Made by a program: the position numbers and the translations under genes. From JAJFJD01 sp965228975 (GTDB lineage: Bacteria; Pseudomonadota; Alphaproteobacteria; UBA8366): a stretch of DNA of 64,000 nucleotides. The notes under the pieces were generated by a model, which ran no database searches, had not been told where the DNA came from, and saw nothing but the letters and a program-made list of their open reading frames with translations. Positions 24,859 to 32,803 of the stretch are shown in pieces (position 1 is the first letter of the stretch; the number at the start of each line of letters is the position of its first letter). The DNA lies in NCBI GenBank assembly GCA_965228975.1, contig OZ245851.1, positions 4,526,001 to 4,590,000 of the forward strand, read 5' to 3'.

Positions 24859-26223
24859 ATGCTACGATTTGGATTCGCGTTGTTCTTGTTGACCGGCCTC
24901 GCGCTGGGCGTAGTCGGTCATGCTGCACCGCAAGGTCCGGCGCTGATCCTCGACATCAAGGGGCCGGTCGGCCCGGCGACCGCCGACTATGTCGGGCGCG
25001 GCCTTGAGACGGCCGCCGACCGCGACGCACCGGTGGTCATCTTACGCATCGACACACCGGGCGGCCTCGACACGGCGATGCGCGATATCATCAAGGCCAT
25101 CCTGGCATCGCCGGTCCCTGTCGTCGGCTATGTCGCGCCCAGCGGCGCGCGGGCGGCCAGCGCCGGCACCTACATTTTATACGCGACACATGTCGCGGCG
25201 ATGGCGCCGGGCACCGATCTCGGCGCGGCCACGCCGATACAAATCGGCGGGCCGGGAACCCCATCGCCATTGCCGTCGCGCCCAAGCCCGGACAACCCGG
25301 ACGCAAAGCCGTCGGACCCAGTGCTGGGGGACAAGAAACACCCGACGATACAGGACAAGACCGTCAACGAGGCAATCGCCTATATCCGTAGCCTCGCCGA
25401 GATGCGCGGCCGAAACGCGGACTGGGCCGAAAAGGCGGTGCGCGAGGCCGCTTCCCTGCCCGCCAGGGAAGCCTTGAAGGCCGGGGTAATCGACCTGATC
25501 GCCACGACCATTCCGGACCTGTTGACCGCGGTCGACAACCGCCGGGTCAGCGTTGCGGGCGTCGACCGGGTGCTCGAGACCGCGGGGCTGGCGGTCGAGA
25601 CGCTCGCCCCCGACTGGCGCAGCGAGCTACTGTCGATCCTGACCAATCCCAATGTCGCCTATATCCTGATGATCATCGGCATCTACGGGATCATTCTCGA
25701 ATTCTACAATCCGGGCATGGTGTTGCCGGGTACCGTCGGCGCGATCAGCCTGTTGCTCGCGCTCTATGCCCTCAACGTCTTGCCGGTGAATTATGTCGGG
25801 CTGGCGTTGATCCTGTTGGGCGTCGCGCTGATGGTCAGCGAAACCTTCGCGCCGAGTTTCGGCGCACTCGGGATCGGCGGGATCGCCGCCTTCGTCGTCG
25901 GCTCGGTCATGTTGATGGATACCGACGTGCCCGGGTTCCAAATCTATCTGCCGTTGATCGTGTCGATCGCCGCCGCAAGCGCCGGGCTATTCATGTTCGT
26001 CATCGTCATGTTGATGCGATCGCGGCGAAAGGCGGTCGTCTCCGGCCCGGAGGACATGATCGGCAGCGGCGGCGAAGTGCTTTCCTGGTCCGGCGGCGAA
26101 GGGCGCGTCCGGACCCATGGCGAGGTCTGGCAGGCTCGGTCGGCAAAAACCCTGTCGCCCGGCGCGCAGGTGCGCGTTCGCGACCGCGACGGGCTAACGC
26201 TCGTCGTCGAACCGGAGGAGTAG
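24859..26223 (+). CDS. NfeD-family membrane serine protease (NfeD1b/ClpP class)
   Basis: About 454 residues are encoded; ATG 24859 has AAGG five bases upstream, while an ATG at 24847 is also in frame. A signal sequence leads into a ClpP-like protease domain: DTPGGLDTAMRDI near residue 65, and SGARAASAGTYILYATH with the catalytic serine near 100. A Pro/Asp-rich linker follows, then four or five TM helices (about 265-385) and a soluble NfeD OB-fold at the C-terminus (GGEVLSWSGGEGRVRTHGE). It is followed within 10 bp by a slipin gene, the standard stomatin-NfeD operon in which the protease cleaves the stomatin C-terminal region. Confidence 0.93.
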   Translation: MLRFGFALFLLTGLALGVVGHAAPQGPALILDIKGPVGPATADYVGRGLETAADRDAPVVILRIDTPGGLDTAMRDIIKAILASPVPVVGYVAPSGARAASAGTYILYATHVAAMAPGTDLGAATPIQIGGPGTPSPLPSRPSPDNPDAKPSDPVLGDKKHPTIQDKTVNEAIAYIRSLAEMRGRNADWAEKAVREAASLPAREALKAGVIDLIATTIPDLLTAVDNRRVSVAGVDRVLETAGLAVETLAPDWRSELLSILTNPNVAYILMIIGIYGIILEFYNPGMVLPGTVGAISLLLALYALNVLPVNYVGLALILLGVALMVSETFAPSFGALGIGGIAAFVVGSVMLMDTDVPGFQIYLPLIVSIAAASAGLFMFVIVMLMRSRRKAVVSGPEDMIGSGGEVLSWSGGEGRVRTHGEVWQARSAKTLSPGAQVRVRDRDGLTLVVEPEE

Positions 26224-26229
26224 TGGAAG

Positions 26230-26991
26230 ATGGCTTTCATATCCACGTATATGGGCGCACTCGTCGTCCTGGTTCCGATCATCATTATCCTGATGTCGTT
26301 GCGCATAACCCGCGAATACGAGCGCGGCGTCGTCTTCATGCTTGGGCGGTTCTGGAAGGTGAAGGGGCCCGGACTGATCATCGTGCTGCCGGTGATTCAG
26401 CAAATGGTGCGGGTCGATCTGCGGACCCGAGTCTTCGACGTGCCGGAACAGGACGTGATCTCGCGAGACAACGTGTCGGTCAAGGTCAACGCCGTCGTCT
26501 ATTTCCGGGTCATCGACGCCGAGAAGGCCGTGATCCAAGTCGAGGATTTCCTTGCGGCCACCAGCCAGCTTGCCCAGACGACGCTTCGTTCCGTGCTCGG
26601 TCAGCATGAGCTGGACGAGATGCTGGCGGAACGCGAGCGGCTGAACGCCGATATCCAGACCATCCTCGACGCCCAGACGGATGCCTGGGGGATCAAGGTG
26701 ATGAATGTCGAACTCAAGCATGTGGATATCGACGAGAGCATGATCCGCGCGATCGCCAAGCAAGCCGAAGCGGAGCGCACGCGGCGGGCGAAGATCATCG
26801 ATGCGGAAGGCGAGCTGCAGGCGTCCCAAAAATTCTACGAGGCCGCCGAAATTCTGTCGGGCAACGCGCAGGCGATGCAGCTGCGCTATCTGACAACGCT
26901 GAACAACATCGCCAGCGACCAAAGCTCGACCATCGTCTTTCCGTTCCCGATGGATCTGATGCGGGCCTTCGAGGGCCGAAAAGAGGCGTAA
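26230..26991 (+). CDS. Slipin (stomatin/prohibitin-like SPFH protein)
   Basis: This encodes 253 residues. One N-terminal membrane segment (about 5-24) is followed by an SPFH domain (REYERGVVFMLGRFWKVKGPG to about residue 170), then a helical region rich in A/E/R and a short C-terminus with FPFPMDLM. Slipins assemble into membrane-bound oligomers that organise membrane microdomains. It is the partner of the upstream NfeD protease (6 bp gap, GGAGGAG site near the NfeD stop). The C-terminal hydrophobic stretch is the expected cleavage target. Confidence 0.94.
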   Translation: MAFISTYMGALVVLVPIIIILMSLRITREYERGVVFMLGRFWKVKGPGLIIVLPVIQQMVRVDLRTRVFDVPEQDVISRDNVSVKVNAVVYFRVIDAEKAVIQVEDFLAATSQLAQTTLRSVLGQHELDEMLAERERLNADIQTILDAQTDAWGIKVMNVELKHVDIDESMIRAIAKQAEAERTRRAKIIDAEGELQASQKFYEAAEILSGNAQAMQLRYLTTLNNIASDQSSTIVFPFPMDLMRAFEGRKEA

Positions 26992-26998
26992 GACCCGG

Positions 26999-27946
26999 TT
27001 ACCGGCGTCCGCCCGCCCCGAAGCGCGGGAATTCGAGATATTTCAAGCGCTTCATCTCGAGCTGGCCCCGGCTGCTGTTGTTGAGCACGAGGCCGATCGC
27101 CTGCGAGATCGCGCCCACCAGCATGACCCCCATCGCCAGCACCGCGGTCGGGAACCGCGTGACTAGCCCGGTCTCGAAATACTCCGCAACGACGGAATAG
27201 CCCAACAAGACCGAGATAACCGCCAGCACCGCGGCCAACACGGTGAAGAAGAACAGCGGGCGGTAATGCTGCGTGAACAGCAAGACGGTGAGCAGGATCT
27301 TGAAACCGTCGCGATACGTCCGGAGCTTGCTTTCCGACCCCTCGACCCGGCCGCGATAGGCCGTCGGGATTTCCGCCACCGGCATGCGCAATTGGATCGC
27401 GTGCACGGTCAGTTCGGTCTCGATCTCGAACCCGGCGGACAGGGCCGGGAAGGATTTCACGAAGCGGCGTGAAAAGACGCGGTAGCCGGAGAAGATGTCG
27501 GTGAACAAATCGCCGAACAACCATGCCACCGTCATGTTGAACATCCGGTTCCCGGTGCGGTGTCCGCGCCGGTAGGCGTCCGGGTCGTCGTCGGTGCGCA
27601 CACCGACGACCATGTCGAGATTGTCGCTGAGCAACAGGTCGACCATTTCCCGCGCGCGTTCGGCATCGTAGGTGCCGTCGCCGTCGGCCATGAGATAGAC
27701 ATCCGCTTCGATATCCGAAAAGGCGCGGCGCACCACATTGCCCTTGCCCTGCATCGGCTCCCGCCGGACACGCGCGCCGGCGGCCTCCGCCACGGCGACG
27801 GTATCGTCGGTCGAATTGTTGTCGTAGACATAGATGAAGGCGTCGGGCAGCACGTCGGCGAAGTCGCGCACCACGTCGGCGATCGCCGCTTCTTCGTTGT
27901 AGCACGGCAGAATCACCGCGATTCTCGGTTCTGTCGGCGTCGTCAT
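26999..27946 (-). CDS. Family 2 glycosyltransferase with C-terminal membrane helices
   Basis: This encodes 315 residues. The GT-A fold has VILPCYNEE at the start, DNNSTDDT near 42, the DxD-like metal site ADGDGTYD near 88, and EIETELTVHA. Two strong TM helices follow (about 233-255 and 265-290). This resembles dolichol/undecaprenyl-phosphate mannosyl- or glucosyltransferases that load a sugar onto a lipid carrier at the inner membrane. No polyprenyl-sugar-dependent transferase is adjacent. The gene is convergent with the slipin gene (7 bp). Confidence 0.9.
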   Translation of the reverse strand: MTTPTEPRIAVILPCYNEEAAIADVVRDFADVLPDAFIYVYDNNSTDDTVAVAEAAGARVRREPMQGKGNVVRRAFSDIEADVYLMADGDGTYDAERAREMVDLLLSDNLDMVVGVRTDDDPDAYRRGHRTGNRMFNMTVAWLFGDLFTDIFSGYRVFSRRFVKSFPALSAGFEIETELTVHAIQLRMPVAEIPTAYRGRVEGSESKLRTYRDGFKILLTVLLFTQHYRPLFFFTVLAAVLAVISVLLGYSVVAEYFETGLVTRFPTAVLAMGVMLVGAISQAIGLVLNNSSRGQLEMKRLKYLEFPRFGAGGRR

Positions 27947-28200
27947 ATCAGCACATGCCCCACAACGGACCCGTCCGGCGGACCCGGCCCCAACAACGCT
28001 GAATCTTACAGGAATACGGCACGCACGCTAATCGCTTAATGAATAAATTCCGCCCGGCAACGGGCGCGAGTCGACGCCGGTGACGCTACCAGCCGCATGT
28101 TAAGAGCGAATTAAGGGGATCCTTTGGTGGAACAGGACGAGGACGAGCGTTCTTCGATTTCTTGGCCGTAGAGTAAATTGGGCATGCGGCGATCACAATT

Positions 28201-28509
28201 GCGGCAGGCGCAGCAACGAGCCGGAAAAGCGGCTATCAAGGTGTCGCGAAGAACTTCTTGCTTGGCAATCCCGAGAACGGCCTCGAATCGCGGAAAGTCG
28301 TCACCGCCCGTGATCTACCGCTGCGCGACCGCTTCATGCTGGAGTTGGAATCGCTCGAGGTCAAGACGACGGCGGCCGGTAACACCGTTCTTGGTGGGCG
28401 GGCGAATGAGCATCATGCGGATTTAGTTGTGGTGGCGGCGATCGCGCTCTGCCTATCAAATAATGCCCCGCAGCCTATTGAGGTCCGGACATCGGCAGGT
28501 TTTTACTGA
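28201..28509 (+). pseudogene. Possible phage-terminase C-terminal remnant
   Basis: The frame read through 28258-28509 gives LESLEVKTTAAGNTVLGGR, then NEHHADLVVVAAIAL. This resembles the end of large-terminase nuclease domains, where a His/Asp-Asp-Leu-Val motif carries a metal-binding aspartate. Upstream the same frame reads through SRKSGYQGVAKNFLLGNPENG but has no good start, and only about 100 residues are covered, whereas terminases have 400 or more. I read it as a decayed fragment at the edge of the lower-GC island; similarity is by eye and weak. No other phage gene is nearby. Confidence 0.3.
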
Positions 28510-28573
28510 CCGACCAGAAGAAAAAATACCAATGACACGCACGGAACGTGATCCATGCTGGCTGCTCCGTCCA

Positions 28574-29716
28574 TTACGAAGATTTTTCGAATAGTGGCCC
28601 GGCTTCGGCTGATTCTTGTTTCGGTTCTGAAGTTTTCTTTTCTTCTACATCGGTAGGTTTCCACGCCTCCGCGAATTTTGCGCGGTCGACAGAGCAAAAA
28701 TCAAACAGCGCACCAAGGAACGACTTCGACGCGGTATCAAGCTGATCAAACGTCGGACATTCCTTTAAATAACAGGACCGCTCAAGGTCCCTAGCAACGC
28801 CGAACAGAGACTCGCTCTTCCCCATACGCACAACGTGATCCGCAATTATTTCCGCTGGAATGTTGTTAAGGTCGCGGGTGAACCCTTGCTCGACTCCCTT
28901 CGCAATCGCGGGTCCGTTGTCGGCATATTGACGAACTATTCCAGTTGCTAATCGAAGTTTCTCAAGTCCCTCGTCTTTATCAACGCTACCATACCGAATA
29001 GCGTTGACTAGCATTTCCCTACGTTCGTCGGCGGATCGGAATGGTGCTTCTACGCCTACAAAATCCAGATTTGCGCCGACTAGAGAAGCGCTGAGATAGG
29101 TGAGTCGACCTCCAGCCGCCGCAGGTTCCGATCCAGGATGTGCACCAACGGTCGCATTAGCAAAATACGACACTGCATCGAGCGCCCTTACTGTACCGTT
29201 CACCCCAAAACTCTCAACGACTGAGGATTTGACCTCAAATAGGTGATTTTGGAATTCTTTGTTTTTTCTACTCTTGTCAACGGATCTAACAACCCCATTA
29301 AGCTCTTCATCAGTAAACCGCTCCGGCATGTGAACCTTTTCACTCGCACCGATCCTTCGAAGATCGGTACCATCCAGAATAGAAACGCCAAGTTTCTTCG
29401 CCATTCGTCGAAGGGATGCTCTCGAATCTGTGGTCGCAACATATGCACCATCCATGTCAAGCGCCTCAGCCAGTCCTTTGGTCCATAGAAGTCGCTCTAC
29501 TGCCTTGGGCTTTGATTTTGACTTTGCGTCAACAATCTGCCGCCTCCTCGCAGTTCCCGTCGGACGTTCATACATCCAAAGATCAATGTCCGTTAAATCT
29601 TCCCCATCAAGTCGGAATGGAGCGCCACGAACGACGAAAAACCCCGCCTGCAGGAAATATGCTCGGAGGATTTCTTCGAGCCGCAAGCCTTTTGTCCCAG
29701 ACGTTTTTCGGCTCAT
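28574..29716 (-). CDS. Island protein with predicted PD-(D/E)XK-like nuclease N-terminus
   Basis: This encodes 380 residues of unrecognised family. The first 95 residues look like an archaeal-resolvase / Mrr-type endonuclease core: a helix with Glu14/Glu15 (LRLEEILRAYFLQAGFFV), an acidic strand DLTDIDLWMYE (Asp43/Asp45), then QIVDAKSK with Asp63-Ala-Lys65 matching the (D/E)-x-K site, and a following helix and AYVATTD strand. The rest is mostly helical with no motif I know; the tail is charged. The ATG overlaps the stop of the upstream 422-residue gene (ATGA), so the two proteins are translationally coupled. GC is clearly lower than in flanking genes, a sign of transfer. A defence or DNA-processing role is plausible but inferred. 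Confidence 0.75.
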   Translation of the reverse strand: MSRKTSGTKGLRLEEILRAYFLQAGFFVVRGAPFRLDGEDLTDIDLWMYERPTGTARRRQIVDAKSKSKPKAVERLLWTKGLAEALDMDGAYVATTDSRASLRRMAKKLGVSILDGTDLRRIGASEKVHMPERFTDEELNGVVRSVDKSRKNKEFQNHLFEVKSSVVESFGVNGTVRALDAVSYFANATVGAHPGSEPAAAGGRLTYLSASLVGANLDFVGVEAPFRSADERREMLVNAIRYGSVDKDEGLEKLRLATGIVRQYADNGPAIAKGVEQGFTRDLNNIPAEIIADHVVRMGKSESLFGVARDLERSCYLKECPTFDQLDTASKSFLGALFDFCSVDRAKFAEAWKPTDVEEKKTSEPKQESAEAGPLFEKSS

Positions 29717-30981
29717 CGTATGGTCCTACCACCACGAAGCGCGCTTAAAATATCCTGCGTCGCGCGCTTGCTAGGTTTGTTTTGGTTTTTACGTACCCGT
29801 GTTCGGCTTTCTTCAGGCCCCGCATACCCGCTCATCGGTGCGCCCGGAGGAGCGTTAAGAACCGTCGCGTTCGCGCTACCCGTTGTCAGTACTTGCAAGG
29901 CCAATTCGCCAATTTCTCTTTTAAGCAACCGCATATAAAAACGACCGTCGCCATGAGGAGTGAGCTTAATCACTCGATTTTGTTCAAGGACACGATAATC
30001 CATCCCAATGGCGGTGGCTGGTCCGACGTTTTGACCACTGACAAGCTTTCCGACAAGCAGCTCGACGCTTTGAATGCGGCCACGCGATGAAGATCGCTGT
30101 GTCATTCCATAAGTAAGTGCGGAAACTAGTGACTTAGCCATGTCGAACCCGTCATCTACAAACGGGTCAACGAACTTGTGAAATGCCCCAGGAGCCGTAA
30201 CAAAAACATGCTCACCTTGATCATTCGAGACTGTGTTCAAGTCATAAACAGCCGATGCTTTTAGCTTGTCAAACACCTCGACCCCGAGCATCGCTTCCGC
30301 TTGCCGTGCATTTACACAACCACGCGCCTTGAGCAATTCGTCAAACTCTCTCATCTTGGACTGCTCAGCGGAAGATAGTGAATTAAGGACGCGGGACGCC
30401 TTATTAATATTATCTCGCCGGAATAGGTTGCCGTTAAAAATTAGGCAATCGGTACCCTCACCCTCAGCGTCGACGAAACCGATTTGTTCGGCGCGATGGA
30501 GAAAATCCTCCAATTCGCGCGATGGAATTTTGTGAGTATCGCCAATATATTCGGCGATCTCGCTTCTCGGTGTGGGTGCATCTGAACTTTTTTCGGCTAA
30601 GTCGATTGAAGCCATTTCGATGGTCGAAGGGTCGGCATCAGCAAAAATATCAGCAGCATGACCCAATACACCTCTCGTTGTAACCCCGAGAACCTGTAGA
30701 TGATCTCCTTTGCGCTCAATTAAGCGCCTCTCCTCCAGGGTGTTCAACAAGCTAGCCAGTTCGGTACGAGGATTAAGCCTCGCTGCTTGTGCGACGGCTG
30801 CAACCTCCCGCTTGCTTAGTAGAGCTGTGTCAGATTCACCCAGCCGTGACAACAAGTTCGCGGCCTTCGACGCCTCATCAATCACAGGAAATTCAGAAGC
30901 ACCGTGCGCATCCATTGCGACCTTTTGGCCATGGTGGATAATCCATGCGCCGGACGTTTCTTTCGAAGAGTCGTAGGACAT
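29713..30981 (-). CDS. Island protein with predicted winged-helix region, partner of the nuclease-like gene
   Basis: This encodes 422 residues from ATG 30981, which has GAGG nine bases upstream; an ATG at 31014 has its site too close. The family is not recognised. The N-terminal part (about 50-110) reads like a winged helix: SKREVAAVAQAA, then a recognition-helix-like ELASLLNTLEERRLIERKGDHLQVLG. A second similar helix-rich unit follows near 135-185 (RSEIAEYIGDTHKIPSRELEDFLHRAEQIGFV). The C-terminal half has a FVTAPGAFHKFVDPFVDDG segment and a compact basic tail (RKNQNKPSKRATQDIL). It may recognise DNA or a signal and control the coupled nuclease-like protein. About 130 bp separate it from SocB, with its own AT-rich upstream DNA. 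Confidence 0.75.
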   Translation of the reverse strand: MSYDSSKETSGAWIIHHGQKVAMDAHGASEFPVIDEASKAANLLSRLGESDTALLSKREVAAVAQAARLNPRTELASLLNTLEERRLIERKGDHLQVLGVTTRGVLGHAADIFADADPSTIEMASIDLAEKSSDAPTPRSEIAEYIGDTHKIPSRELEDFLHRAEQIGFVDAEGEGTDCLIFNGNLFRRDNINKASRVLNSLSSAEQSKMREFDELLKARGCVNARQAEAMLGVEVFDKLKASAVYDLNTVSNDQGEHVFVTAPGAFHKFVDPFVDDGFDMAKSLVSALTYGMTQRSSSRGRIQSVELLVGKLVSGQNVGPATAIGMDYRVLEQNRVIKLTPHGDGRFYMRLLKREIGELALQVLTTGSANATVLNAPPGAPMSGYAGPEESRTRVRKNQNKPSKRATQDILSALRGGRTIR

Positions 30982-31110
30982 TGCCCGTTTCCTCAACTTC
31001 TGCTCGGGTACCATGCCTCAATATACCCGTTTGACGGGCAACAATATAGGTGCCCAGTCACTGTCAAAAGTCGGAATAACAGATTGGACCTGTAGCTAGT
31101 CGCAACAGGA

Positions 31111-31827
31111 CTAAATCAGTGACCCACGAGTACCAGATGCTTTGCGGCGCGTCTCCGTTTCGCGCTCCTCACAAACTTCCCGCCAAAGCTCGTATGTCGT
31201 CGCGACCATCGTTTCCATTTCTTCAATCGAGAACAGTTCAATGCCCTCGTCGGTATGGAACATTGGCCGGCGGATATCACCTTCGATATCTCCAAATTGG
31301 AAGATGGCAAAACGGACGTTTGCATAGTCAGGATCAGCCGCTCGAATACGCTCATGCATCATCGAGAACGCGAACCGCCGACCGGCTTCGGTCAGGCCTT
31401 TGGAACGGCGCGGATCAATGAACGGTACGAGCGGTTGTTCGTCAATGGCGAGGATCATCGACAGCCAATAGACAACCCGCTGACCCGCGCCCATCCCCAA
31501 CGGAAAAAACTCCCGCGCCCGTCCAAAAATTTGTTTGGCATTAGTGAACTGATGCAGACCCTTTGCTACGCGAAGGTTCGCGATAAATTCATCCTCAGAC
31601 TTGCACTTCTTCCGTAACGTCTCCTCGACGACCACCCAATCAGTCGGCGCTACTGGACCGAACAATGCCGGCTGAACGTTAAATATGTCATGGAAGCAAG
31701 CGCGAAGCGGCGCATAAGAGAATGGCGGGCGGCCGTAACGAAACTGCTCAAGGTGCTTTCGCTGCTGATCGCGCGCCAACGGCGCAATCCTCGCGAGGTC
31801 AATATCAGGTAAACGGCGTATCTTCAC
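31111..31827 (-). CDS. socB: SocB-like toxin of a type VI toxin-antitoxin pair
   Basis: This encodes 238 residues from GTG 31827, preceded by GGAGAA with good spacing and lying inside the end of the socA gene (23-bp overlap, different frame). The N-terminus IRRLPDIDLARIAPLA and the PPFSYAPLR segment resemble Caulobacter-type SocB, a DNA-replication inhibitor that binds the DnaN sliding clamp and is delivered to ClpXP by SocA. I could not assign a clamp-binding motif with confidence; a KQIFG stretch near 118 is only a candidate. Identification rests on these similarities plus the adjacent Panacea-domain SocA-like gene. The overlap suggests antitoxin-first, coupled translation. Confidence 0.75.
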   Translation of the reverse strand: MKIRRLPDIDLARIAPLARDQQRKHLEQFRYGRPPFSYAPLRACFHDIFNVQPALFGPVAPTDWVVVEETLRKKCKSEDEFIANLRVAKGLHQFTNAKQIFGRAREFFPLGMGAGQRVVYWLSMILAIDEQPLVPFIDPRRSKGLTEAGRRFAFSMMHERIRAADPDYANVRFAIFQFGDIEGDIRRPMFHTDEGIELFSIEEMETMVATTYELWREVCEERETETRRKASGTRGSLI

Positions 31828-32356
31828 TGGGTTCTCCAGCTTTCGGTGATTCGTCAACCGACACCTTATGGTATCGGAAGCGCTCGACGACCACATTATC
31901 TGGTATGCGGAACCCAAAGGCAACGGATGTTCTGGCTTTGTTTACGACGAATTCCCACGGGGAATTCTTGGCGTGGGAAATGTCAACGAGTCTGCCGGGC
32001 GATAGGTTGCCATACGATCCTAGCACCTGCTGTACAAGTCGACGGACTTCAGGACTACTCGGTTTAGGGATAGATTTTGATTCGCCGGTTATTAGGTCCT
32101 GTGCCTCTGCTCGAAATGAAACCGGTTCGCTTCCGGAAGATCGAAACGCGCGATACACGGCAGGGTGCACAGGCCCATACTGCCAAGCCTCGAAATACCC
32201 GCTGACCAATGGTCGCTTGAAGTTGATGAGAAAAATGCCGTGGGCGAAGTATAGGAGCTTCTGAAGGGCGAGATTTGTGACCTCAATCCCAAGCCGGTCA
32301 GCCTCGTCCAACATGAGATTTGCAATGCTTCTGGGATCGTAGGGATCGCCACTCAT
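31805..32356 (-). CDS. socA: SocA-like antitoxin / Panacea (DUF4065) protein
   Basis: This encodes 183 residues from ATG 32356 (MSGDPYDPRSIANLML, the family start); ATG 32374 is also possible and its GGAGG is too close. The Panacea/DUF4065 pattern is clear: YDPRSIANLMLDEADRLG, TNLALQKLLYFAHGI, FEAWQYGPVHPAVYRAF and NSPWEFV. In Caulobacter, SocA is an essential proteolytic adaptor that hands SocB to ClpXP. The gene starts 39 bp downstream of the 3' end of tRNA-Thr, leaving almost no room for a separate promoter, so it may depend on tRNA-operon transcription. Confidence 0.82.
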   Translation of the reverse strand: MSGDPYDPRSIANLMLDEADRLGIEVTNLALQKLLYFAHGIFLINFKRPLVSGYFEAWQYGPVHPAVYRAFRSSGSEPVSFRAEAQDLITGESKSIPKPSSPEVRRLVQQVLGSYGNLSPGRLVDISHAKNSPWEFVVNKARTSVAFGFRIPDNVVVERFRYHKVSVDESPKAGEPSEDTPFT

Positions 32357-32394
32357 ATCGTCACTATAGGACATGCCTCCCGAATTGGGAAAAA

Positions 32395-32470
32395 TGGTGC
32401 CGCCTGCGTGACTTGAACACGCGACCCCCGCATTACGAATGCGATGCTCTACCAACTGAGCTAAGGCGGC
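32395..32470 (-). tRNA. tRNA-Thr (anticodon CGT)
   Basis: A full cloverleaf can be drawn: acceptor GCCGCCT / AGGCGGC, D-arm GCTC-AGTTGGTA-GAGC, anticodon stem TCGCA / TGCGG with loop TTCGTAA (anticodon CGT, reading ACG), variable loop GGGTC, and T-arm GCGTG-TTCAAGT-CACGC. The discriminator A is followed by an encoded CCA and then TTTTT. Its 3' end faces the lower-GC island (28.1-32.4 kb), a typical insertion position. Confidence 0.97.
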
Positions 32471-32803
32471 CCCTTATGGACGGCATTTTCGAGAAATCCG
32501 TCCGATCGCGCGGACCATAAGCGGGTCCGTCGCGTTTCGCAAGCATCCTGAATACGCCGGATTCGCTTGGGAATCCATATAATCGGCATTGGTTAAAAAA
32601 AATTTACCATCTGTGACACCGATCACTGTTCTAGACCCCCCGGGCGGGTAGGGTTTAGGTGCCACACTGCGGGATGCGGACCCAACCCAGCCTAGCTGAC
32701 ACGGCGCCGCCTCCCACTGATTAACTTCCTAACTCCCACTGGCCGGGCCGGCAATAATTCGCCGGCCCGGCTGCTGTCCGCCCTTCGGAATAGTGAATTT
32801 CGT
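32471..32803. other. Gene-free gap between tRNA-Thr and hemY
   Basis: These 333 bp hold no convincing coding frame. The part next to the tRNA presumably carries its promoter. An AT-rich patch lies around 32575-32620, and a perfect 11-bp hairpin (32742-32771) sits downstream of hemY. Confidence 0.6.
32742..32771 (-). terminator. Strong hairpin downstream of hemY
   Basis: A perfect 11-bp GC stem (GCCGGGCCGGC / GCCGGCCCGGC) encloses an 8-base AT-rich loop, beginning about 33 bases after the hemY stop on the transcribed strand. No T tract follows, so it may be a Rho-dependent or RNA-stabilising 3' structure rather than a classical terminator. Confidence 0.4.

Noticed and set aside
28000..32470. 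Search for att-type direct repeats of the tRNA-Thr 3' end and for an integrase
   Set aside because: No second copy of the tRNA end and no recombinase frame were found, so a defined integrative element is not claimed.
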